DNA of 64,000 nucleotides from Eubacteriales bacterium SKADARSKE-1. Its GTDB lineage: Bacteria > Bacillota > Clostridia > Oscillospirales > Acutalibacteraceae. The stretch is from NCBI GenBank assembly GCA_030920305.1, contig JARLUB010000001.1, forward strand, positions 310,001 through 374,000, in the 5' to 3' direction. A model generated the notes under the pieces. That model was not told the DNA's origin. It was given only the letters and a program-made list of their open reading frames with translations, and did not search any database. A program made the position numbers and the translations under genes. How positions within the stretch are numbered: the stretch's first letter is position 1; each line of letters starts with the position of its first letter. Shown here one piece after another: positions 8,145-20,339 of this stretch.

Positions 8145-8175
8145 GAACCAGCGGTGAAGACGCTGGTTCTTTTAA
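8145..8175 (+). terminator. Terminator between the Nif11-like gene and the rRNA operon
   Basis: A 9-bp stem, GAACCAGCG / CGCTGGTTC, with a GTGAAGA loop is followed by TTTTAATT. Confidence 0.85.
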
Positions 8176-8268
8176 TTGTTTATGCATAGTAAAAATTCAA
8201 TATTTTTGAGGTATTCACCAAGCCTTTTAAAAGAATCAAAAAAATTTCAAAAAAGTGCGAAAAAGGTG

Positions 8269-8297
8269 TTGACAAAAGGAAATCGGTATGGTAAGAT
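8269..8297 (+). promoter_or_regulatory. rRNA operon promoter
   Basis: TTGACA (8269-8274), a 17-bp spacer and TAAGAT (8292-8297) lie about 230 bp before the 16S gene. The rest of the 8176-8526 leader holds no gene. It contains the left arm of the 16S processing stem. Confidence 0.7.
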
Positions 8298-8362
8298 AAT
8301 AATCACGCTGCTGAGAGAAAAAAGCACATAATTGTAGGATCTGGGCAGCAAAATGGACCTTG

Positions 8363-8378
8363 AAAATTAAACAACAAT
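8363..8378 (+). other. Left arm of the 16S rRNA processing stem
   Basis: AAAATTAAACAACAAT here is exactly complementary to 10112-10127 on the far side of the 16S gene. Together they form the precursor stem normally cut by RNase III. Confidence 0.8.
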
Positions 8379-8526
8379 TTATTAAAAAATAGTACCCGTA
8401 ATTTTCTTGAGAAGAAATATTTTTTTAAAAATAGTACTTTTCGGATAATACAAAATTCAACAGTTTTAAACTGTAAAAAAATACGATACGTCAGTATCGA
8501 AATTGAGCTAACAAAAGCTCCAAACT

Positions 8527-10053
<1,527 letters not shown>

Positions 10054-10111
10054 TGGAGAAACGAAGCTTTAAAGCTTCAAATCCAAGGTCAGTTACGAAG
10101 TACTGTATTAG

Positions 10112-10127
10112 ATTGTTGTTTAATTTT
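10112..10127 (+). other. Right arm of the 16S rRNA processing stem
   Basis: ATTGTTGTTTAATTTT pairs perfectly with 8363-8378 before the 16S gene. Confidence 0.8.
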
Positions 10128-10139
10128 GAGGGGCCATTT

Positions 10140-10340
10140 ATAGAAATTAGATGTGAGAAATGAGAGGCGAGAAGTTGTTTCTTTATTTTTTATAAGTCTA
10201 ATTTTTAAAAGGGTCTCTTTTTGGGGCTAAGTTTAAAAGAACTGAATAGCCGGAAGCGTTTAGAAGCGCGGGCAAGAAGTGAGAGATAAGAAGATAGAAG
10301 TGAAATTCTAACAACTAACCTCTGGCATTTAACCTCAACT
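10140..10340. repeat. AGAAGT/TCTAAC imperfect repeat cluster in the 16S-tRNA-Ile spacer
   Basis: The spacer is built from degenerate units: purine-rich forms (AGAAGTGAGAGAT, GAGAAGT) on the left and their pyrimidine-rich complements (CTTCTAACATCT, AACCTC) on the right. The right half reaches the tRNA-Ile gene. No coding frame is plausible. The same motif family recurs at several other intergenic sites in this window. Confidence 0.6.
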
Positions 10341-10356
10341 TCTAACATCTAAAAGC

Positions 10357-10433
<77 letters not shown>

Positions 10434-10517
10434 TCTAGAAGTGAGAAAATAGAAGTGAGAGATGAGAAGTTGAAAATGAACTTCTAACCTCTAATATCTG
10501 ACATCTAACCTCTAGAA
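10434..10517. repeat. Imperfect palindromic AGAAGT element between tRNA-Ile and 23S
   Basis: About 84 bp flanked by TCTAGA at both ends. The left half is purine-rich (AGAAGTGAGA units), and the right half is its pyrimidine-rich approximate complement (AACTTCTAACCTCT units), meeting at AGAAGTT-GAAAATG-AACTTCT. An RNA copy would fold into one long imperfect hairpin. Confidence 0.65.
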
Positions 10518-10521
10518 ACGT

Positions 10522-10542
10522 ACCTTGAAAACTGAATAAAAA
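10522..10542 (+). other. Left arm of the 23S rRNA processing stem
   Basis: Twenty-one bases (ACCTTGAAAACTG at the start) are complementary, with one mismatch, to 13609-13629 downstream of the 23S gene. Confidence 0.8.
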
Positions 10543-10689
10543 TTATAGCAGAATGTAAATGAGTTTAATAAATAAAAGTTATTTTCAGAAAATTTTCTAA
10601 AGTAACAGGTAATTATTATACTACAATTAGCAAATTAAGAACCAAACGATAACCGCTTTGAGACAGTGGTTATCGATGATTACACAAGT

Positions 10690-13538
<2,849 letters not shown>

Positions 13539-13839
13539 CAAATCAGTTGGCGTCAACCTTTATATGGTTGCCCGCCAGCGGGTTCTTAAAAATTTTACAA
13601 GAAGCTAGTTTTTATTCAGTTTTGAAGGTATGAGCAATTTAGAGGCTGGAAATTAGAGGTGAGATGTTAGAGCGTGCGCTTTAAATTTTGTTTTCTGATT
13701 TCTAGTTTTTTTTGTTGCAAAACCTTTACTGTTAGAAATTAATAATTAGTCGGAGTAAGTTTAATTTTTGCGAAGGATTTGCTTTTTTGTTCTGAATTCT
13801 ATTTTCTAACGTCTAGCTTTTCATTTCTCACATCTAGAT
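13539..13839 (+). other. 23S to tRNA-Lys spacer without a 5S rRNA gene
   Basis: This 301-bp stretch holds a short hairpin (GGCG-CAACC / GGTTG-CGCC around 13549-13574), the right arm of the 23S processing stem and two TCTAGA/AGAGGTGAGA-type repeat segments (about 13639-13674 and 13797-13838). No 5S gene is present. The conserved 5S features, such as the central CCGAACxxxGAAGTTAAG stretch, are absent on both strands. Confidence 0.75.
13609..13629 (+). other. Right arm of the 23S rRNA processing stem
   Basis: This segment pairs with 10522-10542 with a single mismatch and defines the end of the 23S precursor. Confidence 0.8.
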
Positions 13840-13915
13840 GCATCATTAGCTCAGTTGGTAGAGCACCTGACTCTTAATCAGGGTGTCCTGGGTTCGAGTC
13901 CCTGATGGTGCACCA
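13840..13915 (+). tRNA. tRNA-Lys (CTT)
   Basis: A 76-nt cloverleaf. GCATCAT pairs with ATGGTGC (one G-U), the anticodon CTT lies in GACTCTTAATC, the T-loop is TTCGAGTC, and the CCA end is encoded at 13913-13915. A hairpin repeat begins at the very next base. Confidence 0.97.
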
Positions 13916-13982
13916 CCGGCGTGACGCCGGGCACAATTCGCGCACTAAGTTCATTGTGAACTTTTTTCTTACTGCCCGCGGG
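13916..13982 (+). terminator. Terminator repeat copy 1: GC hairpin plus terminator hairpin
   Basis: The unit starts directly after the tRNA-Lys CCA end. It has a first hairpin, CCGGCG-TGA-CGCCGG (13916-13930), then a second, AAGTTCA-TTG-TGAACTT, running into TTTTTT (13947-13967), then CTTACTGCCCGCGG. It should end the rRNA-tRNA-Lys transcript. The unit is repeated at 14051. Confidence 0.75.
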
Positions 13983-14050
13983 GGGGTGTAAACTGGTGCG
14001 TCAAATTTGCGCTTTTAGCTAACTGCTAGGGGCGTTATTTTTTGCCCGCG

Positions 14051-14116
14051 GCAGCGTGACGCTGCACCCAGTTCGCGCGCTGAGTTCAGCGTGAACTTTT
14101 TTCTTACCGCCCGCGG
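14051..14116 (+). terminator. Terminator repeat copy 2 with compensatory hairpin changes
   Basis: This is a second copy of the unit at 13916. The first hairpin is GCAGCG-TGA-CGCTGC, with paired changes that keep the stem. The second is GAGTTCA-GCG-TGAACTT followed by TTTTTTC, then CTTACCGCCCGCGG. A third partial copy, with only the first hairpin (GCAGCGTGATGCTGC), lies at 14206-14220. Confidence 0.7.
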
Positions 14117-14177
14117 TGTGAGTTGATAAAGTTTTTGTTTTAAGCAAAATCTCCACTTCCCAGGGGTTTTTCTTTTT

Positions 14178-14424
14178 TTGGAGGATCCAGCAGGAGACGA
14201 GAACAGCAGCGTGATGCTGCATGCTGTAAGTGCGCTTGATAAAAAACAGAGGAACTTTCTTATCTTGCGGTTATGGCAGCATTGCGTCTTGAAATTGGTG
14301 TACCCCCCCTTTCATGTAAAGATGGCAAATGCTAATGGAGCATCTAGGAGGATTGGTTGCTGCCGGTAACTGTGTGATTCAATCACTTCCGATTGCGCTT
14401 AAAGCATTTGATGCAAAGGAATAA
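14178..14424 (+). pseudogene. Frameshifted remnant of a carboxymuconolactone decarboxylase/AhpD-like gene
   Basis: Pieces of one CMD-like protein are spread over all three plus frames. In order they are ALDKK; TEELSYLAVMAALRLEIGVPP, in which the usual Cys pair is not evident; FHVKMANANGASR; and LVAAGNCVIQSLPIALKAF, ending DAKE at a TAA. The order and spacing fit the CMD helical-bundle family (alkylhydroperoxidase-like). The frame breaks fall at an A6 run near 14243 and a C7 run near 14305. A further break near 14345 seems to involve a small deletion. The first part, before ALDKK, is not recognisable. Sequencing error at the two homopolymers is possible, but the third break argues for true decay. 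Identification is by eye. Confidence 0.55.
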
Positions 14425-14538
14425 GGAACATATTTAAATTTTTGAAACTTAGTAAGAAGCAATTATATTAAAAGAACCTAAAAAATTCCCAATTTCGGGA
14501 ATTTTTTAGATTCTAGAGGGAGGAAAGTTCCATTAATG

Positions 14539-16320
14539 CTATATTAGTTTAATTTTCGGAGTGATAAGTAATGCCAGTGCCCAAAACAATACATATATAA
14601 AAATTTCAATTTCACCAATTCTATCGAGGGTAAAAAAGACACTAAGGCATATTACAATAGAAATTGATAAGATTAACGATGCAACTTGGATTGCTAGTAT
14701 TAATAAAAAGTTTGTATTAACCTTTTTACAAACACATACTGAATTTAAAACCGATTCATATCCACCAATAGTTGCAAGATCAGAATTAGATTTAAAAGTG
14801 TTCTCTTCTTCAATGTTTTTAAGGTCCAAGCTTTCCTCATATGAAAGCATTTTTATATTATCAAAGGATAATTTGAAATCTTTAATTATTCGTTCAGTAT
14901 TTATGTTGCTATCAGAAGTTTTAATAAAAACTTTAATTTTATTTTTTTCTGCTGTTAAAAGCTCGGATTGTAATTTTCTATTGGGCTTGTATTCTAAAAT
15001 AAACATAGCCACTAACTCTTGTCCAATTGCTATATAAGTGAGACCCTCGCCATCCTTACGATACTTATTTTCATAGTCACGGCTTGGTGGGTCTACTCCG
15101 TGCTCCTTTAAAAGTTGGCGGTTTCCAATTATAGTGCGCTTGCCATTAACCCAACCTGTTATGCCTTTTTCGTCTTCATATATAACATCGGAGGCTTTTG
15201 TTAAAAGATTTTTCTCTCCCATTATTATTTTATTAAAAACGTCAGTCAAAGTACCTTTTTTAGAAGAAACTAATGCTGCAGCAGATAAAATAGCTTCATC
15301 GACCCTCTGTCCTCTAAAAGTCTTGATTTCTTTTAATATAACATTGTTTGAAGGGTAAAGCATGCTAGCATCTAAAAAAATAGAGTTCACAGAAGAAAAT
15401 TTTTTAATGGTCTCAAAGTTTGTAATCATAGCACCTTTTTTTAGCACCATTTTACATGCGGTATTTAAGTGAGAATTTAAGCACATAAAGAGTGATATTG
15501 GAAAACTGATTAGAAGTGATATGAGCATACTCGTAAAACAATAAATTAAATCACGTGTGAACACAAAACTAACTATACCAATCACTATTGACAGCAAAAT
15601 ATAAATTGGAGAAATTTTTGTAATTATTTTATCCCAGTAGGATAAGCTATAAGAATTTGCAAAGAAATTCTCAATAAATTTTGTTTTGTGTCTAAATGCC
15701 ATAGTAGGGTCCTGTAAATCAGCAATAGACAAAATTTCTGAAGGAATATCGTCTTTGGTATATAAATCTATTTTATACTTTTGCTTGGGAGACAAAATAA
15801 ACTTAAAATTTCTTTTAATCCGCTTTTTTATCAAAAGTTGAAAAGTAGTATTAAATAACATGCCAAGAATTACAATTCCAACATATGTATTTAAATTAAG
15901 TGTAAACTTATCATGAAAGATTAAAAGCACAAAAGATCTAATGAATGCAATAATTATTGCAAACGTTAAAACTGTATCAATATTAATTTTTAATTCAAAT
16001 AATGCAAACAATCCGTTTGAAATACAACTAGAACAAGTTAAAAGTGATAGTGCTAAAAGACAAATTGAAGAAATTAAATAAATTTGATTTGTTATTTTGA
16101 AATTAAAAAGTAATAAACTAGTTTTAAACACAAAGCTTAATGCAATGTATGCTGCAAGATAAATAATTAATAAAAAAATCTTTAGTTTTATTCTTCTAAT
16201 GTTTTTATTAAGTTGAGTTTTTATGTTAGATGTGTCACTTTGTTCTGTATACTCTGTAAAATTTTCATTAGGAATATTTATTTTATTAAGTTTACTTTTT
16301 CTAAATATCTTTTTTTTCAT
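14539..16320 (-). CDS. Degenerate P-type ATPase-like membrane protein lacking catalytic motifs
   Basis: This 593-aa protein has P-type ATPase architecture without the chemistry. Membrane segments lie near residues 46-65, 77-100, 114-133, 145-163, 237-254, 258-282, and two at the C-terminus (about 545-592). The stretch after the sixth segment (LKKGAMITNFETIKKF) matches the linker before the phosphorylation site. The expected DKTGT, however, is DASML at 317-321. The N-domain VNGKRTIIGNRQLLKEHGV at 391-409 is well preserved, but the TGD motif is KTSD (467-470), and no TGES or GDGxND is seen. It therefore should not pump ions by the usual cycle and may be a regulator or scaffold. It stands alone on the minus strand with a weak ribosome site. 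Calling it a homologue rests on motif order, not on a search. Confidence 0.72.
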   Translation of the reverse strand: MKKKIFRKSKLNKINIPNENFTEYTEQSDTSNIKTQLNKNIRRIKLKIFLLIIYLAAYIALSFVFKTSLLLFNFKITNQIYLISSICLLALSLLTCSSCISNGLFALFELKINIDTVLTFAIIIAFIRSFVLLIFHDKFTLNLNTYVGIVILGMLFNTTFQLLIKKRIKRNFKFILSPKQKYKIDLYTKDDIPSEILSIADLQDPTMAFRHKTKFIENFFANSYSLSYWDKIITKISPIYILLSIVIGIVSFVFTRDLIYCFTSMLISLLISFPISLFMCLNSHLNTACKMVLKKGAMITNFETIKKFSSVNSIFLDASMLYPSNNVILKEIKTFRGQRVDEAILSAAALVSSKKGTLTDVFNKIIMGEKNLLTKASDVIYEDEKGITGWVNGKRTIIGNRQLLKEHGVDPPSRDYENKYRKDGEGLTYIAIGQELVAMFILEYKPNRKLQSELLTAEKNKIKVFIKTSDSNINTERIIKDFKLSFDNIKMLSYEESLDLKNIEEENTFKSNSDLATIGGYESVLNSVCVCKKVNTNFLLILAIQVASLILSISIVICLSVFFTLDRIGEIEIFIYVLFWALALLITPKIKLI

Positions 16321-16456
16321 AATAAAATATAGCCAACTTATTGTGTGGCCCTTACCCTTCTAAAAAATTTTATATGTATTTGCGCGCTATAAAACTCTAT
16401 AAAAATTAAAAAGTACAAAATTTAATTTAGGCAAGAAAAATCAAAAGTGTATATAC

Positions 16457-17227
16457 CTAAATTTTAGTATTTTGTAAATGCCTTTGCCGATTAATTTCAT
16501 ACATTAAAACTCCTGCAGCAACCGAAGCATTGAGTGAACTTATTTTTCCGCAAAGTGGTAATGATAGCATTACATCACAGTTTTCTTTAACGAGTTTACT
16601 AACACCAAAACCCTCGTTGCCAATTACTAATCCAACAGGTCCTGTAAGGTTAGTCTCATGCCAAGGAGTCCCATTCATGTCGGCACAATAAATCCAAAGA
16701 CCTTTTTGCTTTAGTTCATCAATAATTGTTGAAATATTAGTAACTCTTGCAACTTTTATATATTCTAAAGCACCAGCTGCAGATTTTAAAACAGTAGTTG
16801 TAAGACCGGCAGAATGTCTTTTTGGGATAATAACTCCATGTGCACCAGCACATTCAGCTGTACGTATAATAGCACCAAGATTATGCGGATCTTCAATTCC
16901 ATCTGCGATGATAATAAATGCAGGCTCATTTTTTTCAACAGCAACGTTTAAAATATCGTCAACAGTTGAATATTTGTGTGCAGAAACCAATGCCGCAATA
17001 CCTTGATGAGGTACCAAAGGGCTTAAAAAATCAAGTTTTTTATTATCTACTTCTTTTATAATTATACCATGTTTTTTAGCAAGTAAAATAATCTGAACAA
17101 TAGATCCTTTCTTTTCACCCTTTGATACCATGATGTATTCTATTTCGCGACCGGAAATTAAAGCTTCTTTTACAACATTTCTTCCAACTATTAAGTCGGT
17201 TTCTTTTTGGGGGTTATTTAGCTGCAT
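16457..17227 (-). CDS. rlmB: 23S rRNA 2'-O-ribose methyltransferase, RlmB/TrmH family
   Basis: A SPOUT-class methyltransferase of 256 aa that methylates a ribose 2'-OH in rRNA using S-adenosylmethionine. The N-terminal substrate-binding domain starts at IVGRNVVKEAL. The catalytic knot domain has motif 1 with the DPHNLGAIIRTAECAGAHG block, motif 2 (VGLVIGNEGFGVS) and motif 3 (LPLCGKISSLNASVAAGVLMYE). RlmB modifies G2251 in E. coli 23S rRNA; the exact target here is inferred. ATG is preceded by AAGGAGAA. It is transcribed after the YerB-like lipoprotein gene, with 110 bp between them. Confidence 0.92.
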   Translation of the reverse strand: MQLNNPQKETDLIVGRNVVKEALISGREIEYIMVSKGEKKGSIVQIILLAKKHGIIIKEVDNKKLDFLSPLVPHQGIAALVSAHKYSTVDDILNVAVEKNEPAFIIIADGIEDPHNLGAIIRTAECAGAHGVIIPKRHSAGLTTTVLKSAAGALEYIKVARVTNISTIIDELKQKGLWIYCADMNGTPWHETNLTGPVGLVIGNEGFGVSKLVKENCDVMLSLPLCGKISSLNASVAAGVLMYEINRQRHLQNTKI

Positions 17228-17337
17228 TAAAAATTCTCCTTGTTTAATTAAAATTCAAAATTTAGTTTAGCTTTTCCAGGGCAATCGGAATTTGTCATTA
17301 TAAAAATGCAACTAAAAACAAGAATGATAAAGTTGAA

Positions 17338-18378
17338 TCATTCTGCCGTAACTTTAGCAGTTTTAGTCATCACGCATACATAAGATTGCCCGGGTAAAAG
17401 TGGTACGGCATTGCCGTCTTTGGTAGCGTATTTAAAAGAAACATTATCATTTGGTCTAGACCAAATGATATCAATAATTTTACCATTTGACATATAATAA
17501 CCTTCACCAGTACCTAATAAATTTATGTCTAAAAGTTCGGTTTTATCGACACTTTTTGTTTCAGCCCGTAAAATAATGACGTTTGGCTTAGAGTTTTGAA
17601 TATTTTTATTTGCATCCATTTGAGGTTTATCAAATTGCGATACCAAATAAGTTTTGTTTGTTTCATCATAATCAAACACAGTTGATTTATATCCTGAAAA
17701 TTTTGCGGTTAGTTTTTTAGCATCTTTTCCACTTAAAACAGGAGAGTTTTCAGAGAAATCAGTTTTAAATGAATAATTACTATCTAAGGTAGTTTTATAT
17801 CCTTTGTCTGTAATGCCTAGGCTAAGTTTTTCGCCTGATGTATATGCACTATGTTCAAGCCCTAATTTTTTGCGACGTTCAGCGTCTCTCCACATATATT
17901 TTTCATTGGAAATTAAATCTATAGAATCAATATACCCACTTTTAAGAAGTGCATAGGCTGGATAACTTCCACCTAAATGAATATAAATTCCACCAAGGCC
18001 TTTAGCTAAGTTAACAAAGTAAGGTCTAGCACTTCTCACGGTACCAATAGTGGGTGCACTTTTTATGTCTTTAAAAACAGACATTATTCTAGTAATTCCG
18101 CCTTCAATCAAACATTCATATAAAATGTCAGCGTCTGATATACCAGACATAGGTTGACCTTTGTGAAAATTGTTTGTCATAATGCAAACTGGCCTAAAGT
18201 CTATTTTTTCTTCATCGATACTAAGGCCTGTTAAAGAATTTATAGCCGCATTTGTTTGAGGGGATGTAAGATTTTGAGGGGATTGAGAATCAGAGGAATT
18301 GTTTTTTCCTAAGCAACCGGTGAGAGAAAAAGAAGCCAATAGAATAAGGCACAGTAAAAAACTTAGATTACGTTTCAT
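17338..18378 (-). CDS. DUF3048 (YerB-like) lipoprotein
   Basis: A 346-aa lipoprotein with a signal sequence and lipobox LTGC (Cys near residue 22), followed by a Ser/Asn/Gln-rich tether. The body matches the DUF3048/YerB family: RPVCIMTNN, the DADILYECLIEGGITRIMS block, GTVRSARPYFVNLAKG and IYIHLGGSYPAY are all family hallmarks. The second half, ending in a beta-rich VPLLPGQSYVCV, fits the C-terminal domain. YerB proteins are surface lipoproteins of poorly defined function, so no enzymatic role is assigned. A GGAGG ribosome site precedes the ATG. Confidence 0.9.
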   Translation of the reverse strand: MKRNLSFLLCLILLASFSLTGCLGKNNSSDSQSPQNLTSPQTNAAINSLTGLSIDEEKIDFRPVCIMTNNFHKGQPMSGISDADILYECLIEGGITRIMSVFKDIKSAPTIGTVRSARPYFVNLAKGLGGIYIHLGGSYPAYALLKSGYIDSIDLISNEKYMWRDAERRKKLGLEHSAYTSGEKLSLGITDKGYKTTLDSNYSFKTDFSENSPVLSGKDAKKLTAKFSGYKSTVFDYDETNKTYLVSQFDKPQMDANKNIQNSKPNVIILRAETKSVDKTELLDINLLGTGEGYYMSNGKIIDIIWSRPNDNVSFKYATKDGNAVPLLPGQSYVCVMTKTAKVTAE

Positions 18379-18525
18379 GATAAACCTCCAATAAAAATAT
18401 TTTTAAAAATAACAAACAAAATTTTACAAATAATAGACTTGAACATAAATATGTGGTACTATAAAAGATGTATGCTATTAAAAATTAAGGATGGCAATTT
18501 AAATACATGAAGGAGAAAAATATTT

Positions 18526-19062
18526 ATGAACATTTGGCATGACATTGATTCAACTAAAATCTCACCAGAAGATTTTATGGTGGTAATAGAAATTCCTAAG
18601 GGAGGTAAAACTAAATACGAGCTGGACAAGCAAAGTGGAATGTTAAAGCTTGATAGAATATTGCATACTTCAACACATTATCCAGCAAGTTACGGATTTA
18701 TCCCTCGTACATACGCTTCTGATAATGACCCTCTAGATGTTTTGGTGCTTTGTACTGAAAGCATATATCCATTAACATTGGTTCGCTGTTATCCTATAGG
18801 TGTTATCACAATGGTTGACGGAAATGAAAATGACGAAAAGATAATAGCAATTCCATATAGTGATCCAACTTATAATAGCTATACAAATATTGACCAACTT
18901 CCTCAACATATTTTTAATGAGATGACACACTTTTTTAAGGTGTATAAAGCTCTTGAAAATAAAGAAACTGCAGTAGAAGAAGTAAAAGGGTTAGATGAAG
19001 CTGTAAGGGTCATTACAGTGGCAATTGATACTTACAAGGAAAAATTTGTAAACAACAAATAG
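18526..19062 (+). CDS. ppa: Inorganic pyrophosphatase (family I)
   Basis: A 178-aa soluble, Mg-dependent pyrophosphatase that hydrolyses PPi made in biosynthesis. The family I signature lies in the first half: IPKGGKTKYELDK (PPi-binding Lys residues), YPASYGFIPRT, then the metal-binding DNDPLDVLVL with its three Asp. VVDG-like MVDGNENDEKIIA and the HFF-YK segment (HFFKVYKALE) complete the core. Length fits bacterial hexameric enzymes. The ATG lies 8 bp after AAGGAGAAA. It diverges from the YerB-like gene and ends at a shared terminator. Confidence 0.95.
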   Translation: MNIWHDIDSTKISPEDFMVVIEIPKGGKTKYELDKQSGMLKLDRILHTSTHYPASYGFIPRTYASDNDPLDVLVLCTESIYPLTLVRCYPIGVITMVDGNENDEKIIAIPYSDPTYNSYTNIDQLPQHIFNEMTHFFKVYKALENKETAVEEVKGLDEAVRVITVAIDTYKEKFVNNK

Positions 19063-19080
19063 TTGATTTTAAGCAGCAAA

Positions 19081-19115
19081 GAGGCTTTTCTTAAATTTAA
19101 GAAAAGCCTTTTTTA
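19081..19115. terminator. Bidirectional terminator between ppa and the lipoprotein gene
   Basis: The perfect 14-bp stem AGGCTTTTCTTAAA / TTTAAGAAAAGCCT is followed by TTTTTTA on the plus strand. Its own symmetry also serves the convergent gene. Confidence 0.9.
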
Positions 19116-19129
19116 GCATTTCTTGAAAG

Positions 19130-20185
19130 TTAACTCTCTTTGAATGTTTCAGTTGGAGGATAATCTTTTATTGAACTTTCATTTACTTCTATTTTCATGC
19201 TACTCTTTTTGCCTTCAATCATTTCTTCAAACTCGCCAAATTTCATATCCTGTAATGTCTTTTTGCGGGTTTCATCATCAGCTAGGTTTAATGGTTCAGT
19301 ATTTATATCATTTTTATAAATGAATATAAAGGCGTCATTAAGTTTTGTATATGTAGCTTTACCGACTTCTAAAGTAGAAATAGTATTTTTAATTTCATCA
19401 GAAATGTCAGAATCATTGGGATTCATAACTTCAGTTTCTAATGGATCTGTTTCAAGATTTTCTGAGACTTTAAACATATTGCTAATTTCTTGAACAGACT
19501 TACCGCCATTATTTAACATATCAACATAGCTTTTAAATTGCTCTTCAATTTGTTCATCAGTTTGAGCAGGTTTATTTTCTTGCGCTGTCTCATCGTCATT
19601 TAAGCTTTCATTTGAAATTTTTGAAAATAGATTGATTTTTACATAAGTAGTTTTATAGTAATTTAAAAGTTCTTCATCAGAAACAGCTTTGCTTCCACCT
19701 TTACCGTATATACTATCAAATAGTTGTTTCATTTTAGCAGTGTTTGTAGGGTAAGCACGTTTAAAATCATCCTTTGAAATCCCATACTTCTCCATGCGCT
19801 CGTGGGAGTATTCCCAAAAGGAATCAGATTCTTCTGTAATACTTTTGGTGGAATCTTCAGTTAAACTAAGCTTTGCGTCATCAAAAAGCTTTTCAACAAC
19901 AAGCATATTTTTGCAAGCATCTATGGCGTTATCTTGAATCCAATCAGCAGCCTTTTGCTCTTCAATAGTTTGGGTTTCAATATTTTCTATGGTTGCTCCA
20001 TCTTGAGATAATTTTTCAATAGCGTTGTTATAAGCGTCAAACAGAAAATAAATATAAACTCCATTAGGGAGAGTGTTGTTTTCGTATTTTAGGGCCCAGG
20101 TTTTATCATTATTGGTGCAAGCAGCTGTGCAAACAACAAAAACAGTTGATAAAATACACCCAATAATTCTTTTTAATTTTTTCAC
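19130..20185 (-). CDS. SurA/PrsA-like lipoprotein foldase lacking an evident PPIase domain
   Basis: A 351-aa lipoprotein with a basic start, a hydrophobic core and lipobox TAAC near residue 23. It is long-helical and acidic, like the chaperone arms of SurA/PrsA/trigger-factor-type foldases, and it has the typical KDDFKRAY and SDEELLNYYKTTYVK segments. The canonical parvulin core is not clear in the middle, where an acidic low-complexity insert (NDDETAQENKPAQTDEQ) occurs instead. The KATYTKLNDAFIFIYK stretch could be the last strand of a degraded parvulin domain. It starts at GTG with AAGGAGGACC upstream. It probably helps fold exported proteins outside the membrane. The assignment is moderate. 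Confidence 0.65.
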   Translation of the reverse strand: MKKLKRIIGCILSTVFVVCTAACTNNDKTWALKYENNTLPNGVYIYFLFDAYNNAIEKLSQDGATIENIETQTIEEQKAADWIQDNAIDACKNMLVVEKLFDDAKLSLTEDSTKSITEESDSFWEYSHERMEKYGISKDDFKRAYPTNTAKMKQLFDSIYGKGGSKAVSDEELLNYYKTTYVKINLFSKISNESLNDDETAQENKPAQTDEQIEEQFKSYVDMLNNGGKSVQEISNMFKVSENLETDPLETEVMNPNDSDISDEIKNTISTLEVGKATYTKLNDAFIFIYKNDINTEPLNLADDETRKKTLQDMKFGEFEEMIEGKKSSMKIEVNESSIKDYPPTETFKES

Positions 20186-20339
20186 TTGTAAAGGTCCTCC
20201 TTAAACATTTTAAAATAAAGTAGATTGATACTAAATTCAATTAAAATTATACATATATAAATTTATTTTGTCTATCATAAAACGAAACAATTAAATAACA
20301 AAAACATATGGGTTATATATAAAACAAATAAAAAAGTTT

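Noticed and set aside
14019..14222. A minus-strand 67-codon frame
   Set aside because: It covers the terminator repeats, reading their hairpins as protein.
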